This document shows, piece by piece, positions 1 through 8,406 of a stretch of 64,000 nucleotides of DNA. Under the pieces are notes generated by a model. The model had not been told where the DNA came from and made no database searches. It was given only the letters and a program-made list of their open reading frames with translations. Positions within the stretch are counted from its first letter, which is position 1; each line of letters opens with the position of its first letter. The stretch covers positions 1,054,001-1,118,000 of the forward strand of contig JADJSA010000001.1 in assembly GCA_016711925.1 (NCBI GenBank), read 5' to 3'. A program made the position numbers and the translations under genes. The stretch is from Candidatus Methylophosphatis haderslevensis (GTDB lineage Bacteria; Pseudomonadota; Gammaproteobacteria; Burkholderiales; Rhodocyclaceae).

Positions 1-239
1 AGGGTTCTTTCTCGGGCGGCCCGCGGCGCAGATCGAGAATGAACTCGCGTTACGGCGCCTTCACGTCATCGACGGCTCGCGCGCCGCCGCCGGTGGCAAC
101 GCGGATTGACCGGCGCGGGCATCGCCCGCTTTGGCTTGAAGCCGATTCCGCGAATCGCCGCGCCGTGCGGGTGGCGGAAGGCGACCGCAGCCTTCCCGCC
201 GCCCGGCATCCCGCCGCTGCCGACAGCGAGCCGCGGCAC

Positions 240-357
240 CTGCCCCGAAAGCCGCATGGATACTGGCTCCCAGGCATGGGGCCGCCATCTGCCGCACCCG
301 CCCGGCTTGTCCGGCCATCATGCCCGGAGAAGCCCTGTTCATGCGGCTTTCACGGCA
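240..357. repeat. Dispersed palindromic (REP-like) element, copy 1
   Basis: The arms GAAAGCCGCATG (247-258) and CATGCGGCTTTC (340-351) are perfect inverted complements. Inner parts carry the GGCTCCCAGGCATG and CATGCCCGGAGA sub-motifs shared with the ten other copies listed below. It lies 3' of the secreted-protein gene. I see no convincing gene in bases 1-421; the open frames there do not look like protein. Confidence 0.6.
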
Positions 358-421
358 TCCGCGTGATTTCTCCGGGCCTCCGGGCGCGCGGGACGGTATG
401 CCGAGGCGCCCGCCGCAGTCG

Positions 422-1354
422 CTACTGCTTCGCCTCGAAACTGCGTCTGGCCATTTCGACGAGATCCGCGCGCTGCTGGGTCGTGGGCTCCTTGCCGGGC
501 ACCACGGAGAACTCGTAGGCAGACAGGCCCTTCACGAAGAAAACCTCGGCATGGGGATTGCCCACCGTGCATGAGTGGACCAGCAAACCATGCACACCGA
601 ACTGCGCCAACGGTTCGGACTTGCAGGCGCTGTTTGCCTTCGATTCGGCAAGCTGGGAACCGGTCACCTCGTCGTCGAAGCGGATGCGCGAGAACAGCAC
701 GACCGAATTCGCCGCATCGTTGGCCATGCACGAGTCGTTGCCGAACTGCTGCACCTTGAGCCCCCTGGGAGAAAGCAGTTTCCTGACCAGCGCCATGTCC
801 AGATGCGGACACTGCCCGGCGCGCTCGGCCATGCCGGGTTTGCCGCTTCCCGCCGTGGCTTCGGCGACAAGCGCCTTCACGGCGGATTCTTCCCCGGCCG
901 TCAGCGGCTGATTGGCGGGCGCAACGAACATGCCGGACAGGACCAGCTTGCCTGAATGGGCGTACCACCACAGCGCGTTCATGGTCCCGGTCAGGTCAGT
1001 GTAGGAAAACGATTCCGGCCCGGCGCCCTGCAGCGCAATGACCTTGTATGTCTTGACCATTTCGGCCTTCAGGCTGCGGACGAACTCGGTCGCGTCCTTG
1101 GGCGTCGCCTGGAACTGCTGCATCACGTTGAGCACTGCCGTGTTGGTTATCGCACCGCGCCCGTCGCTGACGCGATGCTCGCCTTCGAAGCGACACATCC
1201 CGGTGCCGCCGCCAGCGATGCGCCACGGTTGATACTGCGGCAGCGCCTTGCTGACGGCATCGAGCGTGAGGAAATCACAGCTTTCCTGCGCGTTTGCCAG
1301 TCCCGCGACGGCCAGGACGCAGATTGCAAGTGTGGTGCGTGCAATGAACTTCAT
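422..1354 (-). CDS. Secreted protein with two related domains, unknown function
   Basis: This 310-residue protein starts with a clear signal peptide (MKFIARTTLAICVLAVAGLANA, cut after ANA), so it is probably periplasmic. I do not recognise the family. The mature part looks like an internal duplication. A first unit begins CDFLTLDAVSKALPQ and has a second Cys in MCRF; another begins CPHLDMALVRKLLSP about 170 residues later with a second Cys in NDSCMAND. Both units have a Cys followed by a short helix-like segment and a second Cys about 30 residues on, so paired disulfides are likely. It is transcribed alone on the minus strand, about 100 bp after the next small gene. Confidence 0.7.
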   Translation of the reverse strand: MKFIARTTLAICVLAVAGLANAQESCDFLTLDAVSKALPQYQPWRIAGGGTGMCRFEGEHRVSDGRGAITNTAVLNVMQQFQATPKDATEFVRSLKAEMVKTYKVIALQGAGPESFSYTDLTGTMNALWWYAHSGKLVLSGMFVAPANQPLTAGEESAVKALVAEATAGSGKPGMAERAGQCPHLDMALVRKLLSPRGLKVQQFGNDSCMANDAANSVVLFSRIRFDDEVTGSQLAESKANSACKSEPLAQFGVHGLLVHSCTVGNPHAEVFFVKGLSAYEFSVVPGKEPTTQQRADLVEMARRSFEAKQ

Positions 1355-1457
1355 CCTTGCTCCATCCTGTTATCGATCAGATCGCGCGCAGCCCCCGAGG
1401 CTGCGAAGCCTGCGCCACGCTCGCGGCGCGGCGAAACCGCCGGTCGCCGCGGGCGAT

Positions 1458-1751
1458 TCATTCGTCCTTGTCCTCGTAGCGTTGCCAGGCACCCCCGACG
1501 TGCTCTCGTTCGGCGCCCATGTCGACCGGAAGATCGGCCACCTCTTCCAGCGTCGGGTCCAGCGCGACCAGATGCGCAATATGGACCGGCACGAGTTCGT
1601 TGCGCAAAACCTGCGGATCGGAAAAGTCGTGATTCTTCCAGTGACAATACATCTGCCAATCCCCGCCCGCATGCGAGACGAAAAGTACCGGCTTGCGTTC
1701 TGTCACCACGCAGGTACAGGCGATCGTGCCAAGATTTTCGGGGAAGGTCAT
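1458..1751 (-). CDS. Small conserved hypothetical protein
   Basis: A 97-residue soluble protein with no signal peptide or membrane segment. The N-terminal part has two nearby Cys (CTC) and the phrase KPVLFVSHAGGDWQMYC. The C-terminal part reads DPTLEEVADLP followed by AERE and W-R, a pattern I recall from small uncharacterised proteobacterial proteins of about 90-100 residues. No function is known to me. It lies between the octaheme cytochrome and the secreted protein on the same strand. Confidence 0.6.
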   Translation of the reverse strand: MTFPENLGTIACTCVVTERKPVLFVSHAGGDWQMYCHWKNHDFSDPQVLRNELVPVHIAHLVALDPTLEEVADLPVDMGAEREHVGGAWQRYEDKDE

Positions 1752-1909
1752 GTCGATCGCGAATCGTGAAGTGTCTGACGGAGAAATTCAAGTCCAGCCG
1801 CGTGCGGCGCGGACCGGGGAACAGGCTTTGCCGGACTCCGGAATCGCAGCGGATTGCGCGGCCCGTTCCGCCATCTTCGCCGGAGATTGCGCTTTCAACG
1901 AATCCAGTG

Positions 1910-4333
1910 TCATTGCCCTGCCCGCAGTCTTGCGAGCAGTTGGGTCGCACGCTGATCCGACGGCGCCTGCTGTCGCAGCCTTTCGGCCCACTCGGCCGCC
2001 TGCCCCGGCTTTCCGGCCTGACCATAGAACACCACCAATGCGTACAGGACTGCCGCGTCGGTTGGATCGAGGCGCTGTGCGGCCAGCAAGGCTGCTTCCG
2101 CAGCATCGCGCCGACCCAGATGCTGCAGTGCGAGCCCGAGGCTGTAGCGTACCTTCGAGCGGCCGGGCATCAACCTCGCCGCAGCGGACAAAGCCTGCGC
2201 GGCTTCCGGCAGACGCTTTTCCTCTGCCAGCAGCAGCCCCAGCGAGTATTGCAACTCGCCGATTTCCGGCATGCGCCGCAAGCCTTCGCGCAACACGCCT
2301 TCGGCGTCGGCATTTCGGCCGGAGGCGTTGTAGAACTGCGCCAGATTGGCGCGGGCGGGCGTGAAGTTCGGATCGATGCGCAGCGCTGCAAGGTAGTGCC
2401 TTTCCGCCAGATCGGCACGACCGACATTCTCGTAAACCACCGCAAGGTTGGGGTTCGCACCTGGCATGTCCAGAGCGAGGTCCTGCACCGAAACGAATTC
2501 TGCCAGCGCAGCGTCGAAGGCAAGCCGGGTCTTCGCGTCCATCTCCCCGAGATCCAGCGATGACAGGCTGCGCGCCGCTGAGATGCGCACCGCACGAACC
2601 GGGTCGGCCAGCAGCGGTGCCAGTGCATACAGCCTCTGTGGCCCCGGAACCGACTCGTAACTGTCGGCGGCAGCCGCGCGCACCGCCGGGGTGGCATCGC
2701 GAGTTGCCTCGAGCCGCTCGGCAATGCCGCTGCTCGCGTCGGACCGTAGCGCATCCAGCGCGGAGGCACGCACGATCGCCGGCTGCTGCTGGTCGTGCAC
2801 AAGGGCAAGCAGGTGCGCCGAGGCCCGCGCATCGCCGGCGCGAGCCATCGCAAAAGTCTCTCCGTAGTGTTGGCTCTTGCGGCGTTCGGCACTGCTGGCG
2901 CCATACCAGCCGGCAATACTGTCAGCCGCCCACTGGGTCGATTTGTCGGCGTGGCATCCGTTGCAGGCGTTGGGTGCGCCGATCCTGGACGAAAGGTCGG
3001 GTCGCGGAATGCGCAGGCTGTGGTCGGGGCGTGCCTGGATCTGCATGTATGTCCGGCTCGGCATGTGGCAGGCCACGCACTTTGCGCCGGCACTGCCCGC
3101 CTTGTGGCGATGGTGCTGCTCGCTGTCGTAATTCCCGGCAGCATTGGGGAACGCGGCGTTCGCCTGTGGCGAGTGGCATTGCAGGCAGACTGCGTTGCCG
3201 TCCGCCCGGAGCTTGCCGGTGTGGGGGTTGTGACAATTCGAGCAAGCGACACCCTTCTGGTACATCTTGCTCTGGCGATAGGAACCATCGACGTACACTT
3301 CGTCGAGTTGCTGCCCGTCGGCATGATAGAGGCCTTCGGACAACAGTACAGGAAGGTAGTGATCGAGCAGCGGCTCGCCCGGTACCGCTAGTGCGCTCAG
3401 GTCGCTGCGCCGCGAATGGCAACCTGCGCAAACGTCCACCTGTTTCCCGGCATCTCCCGCCTTGAGCGAAACGGAAAGACCCCGGTTCTCCCCTGCTTGG
3501 TCCGGCCTGACTTTGCCAGCCTTGAACGAATCCGCCCACTGCACATGATGCCCGCCCGGCCCGTGGCACGATTGGCAGGAGACATTGGGCTCCTTCCAGC
3601 GCGAATCGAATTGCCCGCTGGTTGCGTCATAGCGTTTCTCGTAGGCCGTGGTGTGACAGGCGATGCACATCGTGTTGGCCGTCTGGTAGCGTCCGGTCCA
3701 GTGCAGCACATCGCCCGGTCGAGCCGATTCCTTCGGCAAGAGGTGAAACCAGCGCTGCTGCTCGACGTCCCAGGCAATCTGCAAAGCCTGCAGCCGGCCG
3801 CCGGGCAACGCAATCAGATACTGCTGCAGCGGCGACACGCCAAAGGCGTAGGCCACCTCATAGTCGGCGAGCTTGCCGTCCGGTCCATCGGTGCGCACCA
3901 TGAACTTGCCATCGCGCTTGTAGAACCGGGACGCAATTCCACGGTGCCTGAATTCGGCATTGTCGAAGTTGCCGAGCACCGATTCCGCCGTCGGTGCGGC
4001 CATCGCCCTGGAGTGGTGCGATTGCTGCCACTGCCCGGCCTGCTCCTGATGGCAGTCGAGGCACTGCCGGTTGTCAACGTAGGCTGCCCGGCTCGTGGCA
4101 GCCGGCACCTCGGGCGAAGCGGCAGGCGCGACCGGGCGGGCAACCCACCAGGCAATCGCGGCGGCCAGGCCCAACAGCACCGCAAATGTGACCCAAATGA
4201 CATATCCGGCGGGGCGGGCCGATGGGGCGGTGGCCGGTTCCGGCGACGTGCCGCTGCCGTGCCCGACCGCGGGCGACCCGGCAACATCCTTCTGCCGATG
4301 TTGCCGGTTCCCGGATTTCTTCCTGTCCGCCAT
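1910..4333 (-). CDS. Membrane-anchored octaheme c-type cytochrome with HEAT/TPR-like C-terminus
   Basis: I start the gene at the ATG at 4333 (MADRKKSGNR) rather than the GTG at 4369, because the sequence before the ATG holds AAAGGCGG and the protein then has a normal layout. It has 807 residues: a polar N-terminus, one membrane anchor at about 43-65, then eight CXXCH heme sites in the order CLDCH (91-95), CIACH, CQSCH, CAGCH, CSNCH, CLQCH, CVACH and CNGCH. The last third is helical, with HEAT-like segments followed by at least four TPR-like units (for example DPNFTPARANLAQFYNASGR). Members of this group are periplasmic electron carriers or oxidoreductases resembling cytochrome c554-type proteins; the substrate is unknown. 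It follows the sulfatase on the same strand. Confidence 0.85.
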   Translation of the reverse strand: MADRKKSGNRQHRQKDVAGSPAVGHGSGTSPEPATAPSARPAGYVIWVTFAVLLGLAAAIAWWVARPVAPAASPEVPAATSRAAYVDNRQCLDCHQEQAGQWQQSHHSRAMAAPTAESVLGNFDNAEFRHRGIASRFYKRDGKFMVRTDGPDGKLADYEVAYAFGVSPLQQYLIALPGGRLQALQIAWDVEQQRWFHLLPKESARPGDVLHWTGRYQTANTMCIACHTTAYEKRYDATSGQFDSRWKEPNVSCQSCHGPGGHHVQWADSFKAGKVRPDQAGENRGLSVSLKAGDAGKQVDVCAGCHSRRSDLSALAVPGEPLLDHYLPVLLSEGLYHADGQQLDEVYVDGSYRQSKMYQKGVACSNCHNPHTGKLRADGNAVCLQCHSPQANAAFPNAAGNYDSEQHHRHKAGSAGAKCVACHMPSRTYMQIQARPDHSLRIPRPDLSSRIGAPNACNGCHADKSTQWAADSIAGWYGASSAERRKSQHYGETFAMARAGDARASAHLLALVHDQQQPAIVRASALDALRSDASSGIAERLEATRDATPAVRAAAADSYESVPGPQRLYALAPLLADPVRAVRISAARSLSSLDLGEMDAKTRLAFDAALAEFVSVQDLALDMPGANPNLAVVYENVGRADLAERHYLAALRIDPNFTPARANLAQFYNASGRNADAEGVLREGLRRMPEIGELQYSLGLLLAEEKRLPEAAQALSAAARLMPGRSKVRYSLGLALQHLGRRDAAEAALLAAQRLDPTDAAVLYALVVFYGQAGKPGQAAEWAERLRQQAPSDQRATQLLARLRAGQ

Positions 4334-4466
4334 GATCAGCGACCGCCTTTGCCAAGCACAGCGACGCACCCCACAAACGCGACCGCGTCGTGAGTTTCAC
4401 CCACGACGCGGTCAATGGACTTAGGCAGCGGGCCGGGAGCGCTCATGGCCCGCCACGCGAGGGCGA

Positions 4467-6818
4467 TTACTTCAGGTCGATGACGACCTTGCCGAGCTTG
4501 CCCTCGAAGCGGGCCGGCACGTCGTAGGACAGGTCCACCGGCGTGCCGGTGTCCTCGCCGAAGTCCAGCGTTTCTTCGGTCGAGAAGCGGAAAGGCGTCG
4601 TCTTCACCACGCGGACCTTTGCGACCTCCTTGCCGTCCACCAGGACGGCAGCCGTTCCGCTCTTGCCGATGCCGCCGCCGTCATAGACGAAGTTCATCAC
4701 GACCGAATGCTTGCCAGCCGGCACGGCATCCGTGGCCACGCCGCGGTAGTTCGAACCGTCCGCAAAGGTGTAGCTGAACACCGGCTTGCCCTTCTCGAAG
4801 TACAGAGCCCAGCCGCCCAGCAGGCCGCCCTGGGTGGCAATGACCCCGGAATCGCCGCCCTTGAGGTCGACATCGGCGCTGAGCGCCCACGAGCGGTTCT
4901 TGATGTTGGGCGAGGCGCCCTCCGGAATCCGCTTCAAGCCGGCCGTGTAGGTGAACGATTTCTTGTCCCCGGTCAGGCTCGGCCGGATGCCTTCGCCGAA
5001 GCGCTCGGCCGCGGAAGTCTGGATCGGCAGGACGTTGTACTTGGCCGCTTCGGCATAGAAACGCACCTGCATCTCGCGCAGTTTCTCGGGATTCTGCTTG
5101 GCCAGGTCATCGGCCTGCGAGAAATCCTTGTTGAGGTCGTAGAGCTCCCACTTCGTGGTCAGCACATCGACGTCGGTACCGACCCCGCTCCAGGGCAAAC
5201 GGAAAGGGGTGGTCGATGCGAACCAGCCGTCGTGATAGATCCCGGAATTGCCGAAGATCTCGAAGTACTGGGTCTGCCGGCGTTCTGCCGCCTTGGCGTC
5301 GGCAAATGTGTACATCATGCTGACTCCCTCGATCGGGTGCTGCGTGACGCCATTCACCACGACCGGCTCGGGCAGTCGTGCGGCCTCGAGAATCGTCGGT
5401 ACGACGTCGATCACGTGGTGGAACTGCGTGCGCATCTCGCCACGGGCCTTGATTCCTTTCGGCCAGGAAATGACCATCCCGTTGCGTGTGCCGCCGAAGT
5501 GGCTGGCGACCTGCTTGGTCCATTGGAACGGCGTGTTCATCGCCCAGGCCCAGGGCACCGGGTACAGGTTGGAGGACTTCCAGGTTCCGAAATCGGGCAG
5601 GCGGCTCTCAAGGTACTCAAGGGTCTCGTGGCTTTGACTGACGATGTTCAAGTCGTTGAAGACGCCCTGCAATGAGCCTTCCCCGCTGCCGCCGTTGTCC
5701 CCGACGACGAAGATCACCAGCGTGTTGTCGGTTTGACCCATTTCGTCGATCGACTTGAGCACGCGGCCGAGGTTGTAATCGGCCTGCGCAACATGCGCGG
5801 CGGCGAGTTCCATCATGGCCGAGTACACCTTCTTCTCGCGCGGACTGGCCGAATTCCAGCTCGGCAGTTCTTTCGGCCGGGGCGTCAGCTTGGCGTCGGC
5901 CGGGATGATGCCCGCCCTCTTCTGGCGGGCGAAGGTCTCCTCGCGCATCTTGTCCCAGCCCTGGTCGTACTGGCCCTTGAACTTGGCGATCCATTCGGGC
6001 GTGGCTTGCTGCGGCGCATGCCCGGCGGCGGTGGCGTAGACGAAGAACGGTTTCTCGGGCGCCACCGTCTTCTGCATCTTGATCCAGCTTATCGCCTGGT
6101 CGGCGAGGTCGAAGTCGAGGTTGTAGTCGGGTTTGCCGAGATAGGGTTCGATCGGCGTGGTGCCGTCGAACAGGGCCGGCCGCCAGTTGTTGGCGACGCC
6201 GCCGATGAAGCCGTAGAACTTCTCGAAACCGAGGCCCGTTGGCCAGCGGTCGAACGGACCCGCCTGGCTGGACTCCCAGTCCCCCACGTTGTGATTCTTG
6301 CCAAACCACGCGGTGTTGTAGCCATTGAGCGTCAGCATGGCGCCGATAGTGGCCATGTCCTTGCCCAGCACCGTGTCGTAGCCGGGAAATCCCGTCGCCA
6401 TCTCGGTAACGGCGCCGGTGTGCGCCGTATGATGATTGCGCCCGGTGATAATGGCCGCGCGCGTCGGGCTGCACACTGCGGTAGTGTGGAAGCGGTTGTA
6501 GCGCAGACCGTTGGCCGCCAGCTTGTCCAGCGTCGGGGTGGGAACCGGGCCGCCGAACGTGCTCGTTTCCCCGAACCCGATGTCGTCCATCAGGATCAGC
6601 ACGACATTCGGGGCACCCGCCGGGGCCGTGACATTGCCCGGAAACGACGGGGTGGAATCCTTGGTTCGGAGACCCATGGTCCCCTTGAACGGCGTGGCGG
6701 CAATCGGCAACACCGTCCGATCGAGCGGCGGCGATTGCGTCGCTGCCTGCGGAGCGCTTGCGCATGGAACGGCGCAGGCAATCAGAACGGCGATCGCCAG
6801 CATTCTGCATAGGCCCAT
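4467..6818 (-). CDS. Secreted sulfatase (arylsulfatase family)
   Basis: A 783-residue protein with an N-terminal signal (MGLCRMLAIAVLIACAVPCASA), so exported. The sulfatase core starts at about residue 70 with the metal-binding LILMDDIGFGETSTFGG (Asp78 and Asp79). The formylglycine signature CSPTRAAIITGR places the modified Cys at 116. GRNHHTAHTG and FVVGDNGGSGEGS supply further active-site positions. The last 200 residues form a beta-rich C-terminal domain. The length fits the large bacterial arylsulfatases. Members hydrolyse sulfate esters; the natural substrate here cannot be told. An anaerobic sulfatase-maturating enzyme or FGE is needed for the Cys modification, and neither is in the window. 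Confidence 0.92.
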   Translation of the reverse strand: MGLCRMLAIAVLIACAVPCASAPQAATQSPPLDRTVLPIAATPFKGTMGLRTKDSTPSFPGNVTAPAGAPNVVLILMDDIGFGETSTFGGPVPTPTLDKLAANGLRYNRFHTTAVCSPTRAAIITGRNHHTAHTGAVTEMATGFPGYDTVLGKDMATIGAMLTLNGYNTAWFGKNHNVGDWESSQAGPFDRWPTGLGFEKFYGFIGGVANNWRPALFDGTTPIEPYLGKPDYNLDFDLADQAISWIKMQKTVAPEKPFFVYATAAGHAPQQATPEWIAKFKGQYDQGWDKMREETFARQKRAGIIPADAKLTPRPKELPSWNSASPREKKVYSAMMELAAAHVAQADYNLGRVLKSIDEMGQTDNTLVIFVVGDNGGSGEGSLQGVFNDLNIVSQSHETLEYLESRLPDFGTWKSSNLYPVPWAWAMNTPFQWTKQVASHFGGTRNGMVISWPKGIKARGEMRTQFHHVIDVVPTILEAARLPEPVVVNGVTQHPIEGVSMMYTFADAKAAERRQTQYFEIFGNSGIYHDGWFASTTPFRLPWSGVGTDVDVLTTKWELYDLNKDFSQADDLAKQNPEKLREMQVRFYAEAAKYNVLPIQTSAAERFGEGIRPSLTGDKKSFTYTAGLKRIPEGASPNIKNRSWALSADVDLKGGDSGVIATQGGLLGGWALYFEKGKPVFSYTFADGSNYRGVATDAVPAGKHSVVMNFVYDGGGIGKSGTAAVLVDGKEVAKVRVVKTTPFRFSTEETLDFGEDTGTPVDLSYDVPARFEGKLGKVVIDLK

Positions 6819-7371
6819 GGATCATCTCCTCTTCAACGGATTTTGTTCAAAGCGCTTCCCGCACTGATGCCGCTCTGCCCGGCAGGTCAAATCCAATATG
6901 CCCGGAATGCGACATTAAGGACATATGTGATTGGATTGACGCCAGGCTCCGGCGCACTCTACATCATCGAGTCGCCGAAATTCAAGTGCATGCATTCTTC
7001 GAGTGCATGCATTTTGAAATTGCCGACGTCGTCGCTGCAGGTGAACACATCGACACCCGCCCGGCGCCCGGCAGCATATGCGAAACGGGCAAACCTTCGC
7101 CAGAACTTCTCGCCTGGCCGACCGTGCCACTCTACGGCCGAGACAAGCCGGGGCGAATCATGATCCGCCTCGTACCGTGTGCGATATCCCGGGGCACGGA
7201 CGATCGGGCCATTGTCGTGGTTCGCTGTCGCGCCGGGTCGTGCAAAACGAAAGGAGTTCCGGCGGGCGTTCGCGCTTGGGGTCAAGGCCCGAATCCTGAC
7301 ATGACTTGCCGATTCGCGACGCGTCGACTTTCGCATCGGCCGGCGTGGCATATGGCTGCAAGCGGCTCGCA

Positions 7372-7542
7372 GCGGGCCTCTCGCGCCATGCCATGCCAGC
7401 AGCCCCATTCCATACGCCTTTCGGCTGTGCATGCCCGGAGAGCGCCATTCCACGCGGTGTCCAGGCACGCCTGTCCTCCGAGAGCGTACCGACGATCAGC
7501 CGAAGCTCAACTCGCGCGAGGTGATCAGGTACTTGAAGGGGA
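7372..7542. repeat. Partial duplication of 8284-8453, including the transglutaminase gene tail
   Basis: Bases 7372-7542 match 8284-8453 at an offset of 911-912. The copy contains a REP-like element (7372-7467) followed by the last 14 codons and stop of the transglutaminase gene on the minus strand (translated FKYLITSRELSFG). Only one residue in this stretch differs from the intact gene (Leu for Gln). The match ends abruptly after ACTTGAAGG. Confidence 0.8.
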
Positions 7543-7599
7543 AAATCAAGGGAAAAGTGGAAACGAGCGGAAAAGGGTCCACGCTAAATAGTGGACAGT

Positions 7600-7654
7600 G
7601 GTCCAGGCTCACCTTTCACGCGACAACTTGCTCAAGTTAATTTGAGCCTGGCCC
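7600..7654. repeat. Short inverted-repeat element
   Basis: GGTCCAGGCTCA (7600-7611) and TGAGCCTGGCCC (7643-7654) are inverted complements with one mismatch and a 31-bp centre. A second small stem, GTCCAC/GTGGAC (7577-7596), lies just before it. Words of the type GAGCCTGGCCCC are often seen next to IS200/RAYT-type transposases in betaproteobacteria, but no transposase is present here. Confidence 0.45.
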
Positions 7655-7929
7655 CTTTTCCTCTGGACAGAAACTGCATAGAAGGCCTGGTCTGCGGGCG
7701 AGTTGGCTCCTCATGACGAAGCCCATCGGATACGGCGGACAAGGTAAATGCAGCGCTTGCGCACGGAAACATCGCGTTCTTACCTGGGGAGATCTGTCTG
7801 GCGTAGCGATGTCGTGCTGAACCGTACTTCCAGAAAGGGCGCAACTGGATCATCAAGGCCCAGGCGCTGCGGCGAGTCGCCAGCCGCAAGCGAGCGAACA
7901 GGCGGCAAACGGCGAAGCGACATAGGACC

Positions 7930-8000
7930 CGTAGGGTGCAATAAGCGCAGCGCATTGCACCCAGCAATTTCATTCGGCGCAATATCGATTGCGCCCTACG
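7930..8000. repeat. MITE-like palindromic element
   Basis: The termini CGTAGGGTGCAAT (7930-7942) and ATTGCGCCCTACG (7988-8000) are inverted complements with one mismatch. Nested inside is GGGTGCAAT/ATTGCACCC around AAGCGCAGCGC. This word type (GTAGGGTGCAATAAGCGCAG) is, to my knowledge, a common non-coding repeat in many proteobacterial genomes. Confidence 0.6.
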
Positions 8001-8283
8001 CGGGCTACGCGGGCTTCGATGTTCCATCCAGTACCAAAAAAATCGTGAAAAGCGGCGCTCCGTCGTTGCCCGCGTTGCAGGCGCTGAAAGTACCCGACCC
8101 GCTACGCGAGCGCACCCGCCATTTGCACAACAGCATACGCACCGGGGCGATTTATGTCCATTGGGTTCGGGCGTTCATCCGCTGCGACTGCCTGCGCCGC
8201 CACGAAACAGCGCGCAGGAACAAGCGCTCGCGTCTTGCCCTAACCTTCGTCCGGCGATGGGGCCGTGCCAGGAGCCAGGCTTG

Positions 8284-8382
8284 GCGGGCCTCTCGCGGCA
8301 TGCCCTGCCGGGAGGCCCGTCCCATGCGCCTTTCCGCCTTGCATGCCCGGAGAGCGCCATTCCATGCGGCCTCCAGGCATGC
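8284..8382. repeat. REP-like element, copy 3
   Basis: It lies just 3' of the transglutaminase gene and carries GCATGCCCGGAGAGCGCC and the arm ATTCCATGCGGCC. It is the parent or sister of the copy at 7372-7467. Confidence 0.6.
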
Positions 8383-8406
8383 CGCGTCGCGGGGACGCGC
8401 CGACGA

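Larger units (their letters stand above)
6819..8406. other. Gene-free repeat-rich region
   Basis: None of the open frames in this 1.6-kb gap looks like protein. It holds a doubled word (GTGCATGCATT at about 6986 and 7004), two REP-like elements, a 170-bp duplication that includes the 3' end of the downstream gene, a short hairpin at 7600-7654 and a MITE-like palindrome at 7930-8000. The local composition in 7545-7700 is visibly AT-richer than the neighbouring genes. Confidence 0.7.

Noticed and set aside
39..518. Plus-strand 159-codon frame at the left edge
   Set aside because: It overlaps the 3' end of the secreted-protein gene and the REP-like element and has no protein-like features.
956..2563. 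Plus-strand 535-codon open frame
   Set aside because: It is antisense to the secreted protein, the small gene and the octaheme cytochrome gene; its product has no domain and reflects GC-rich codon shadows.
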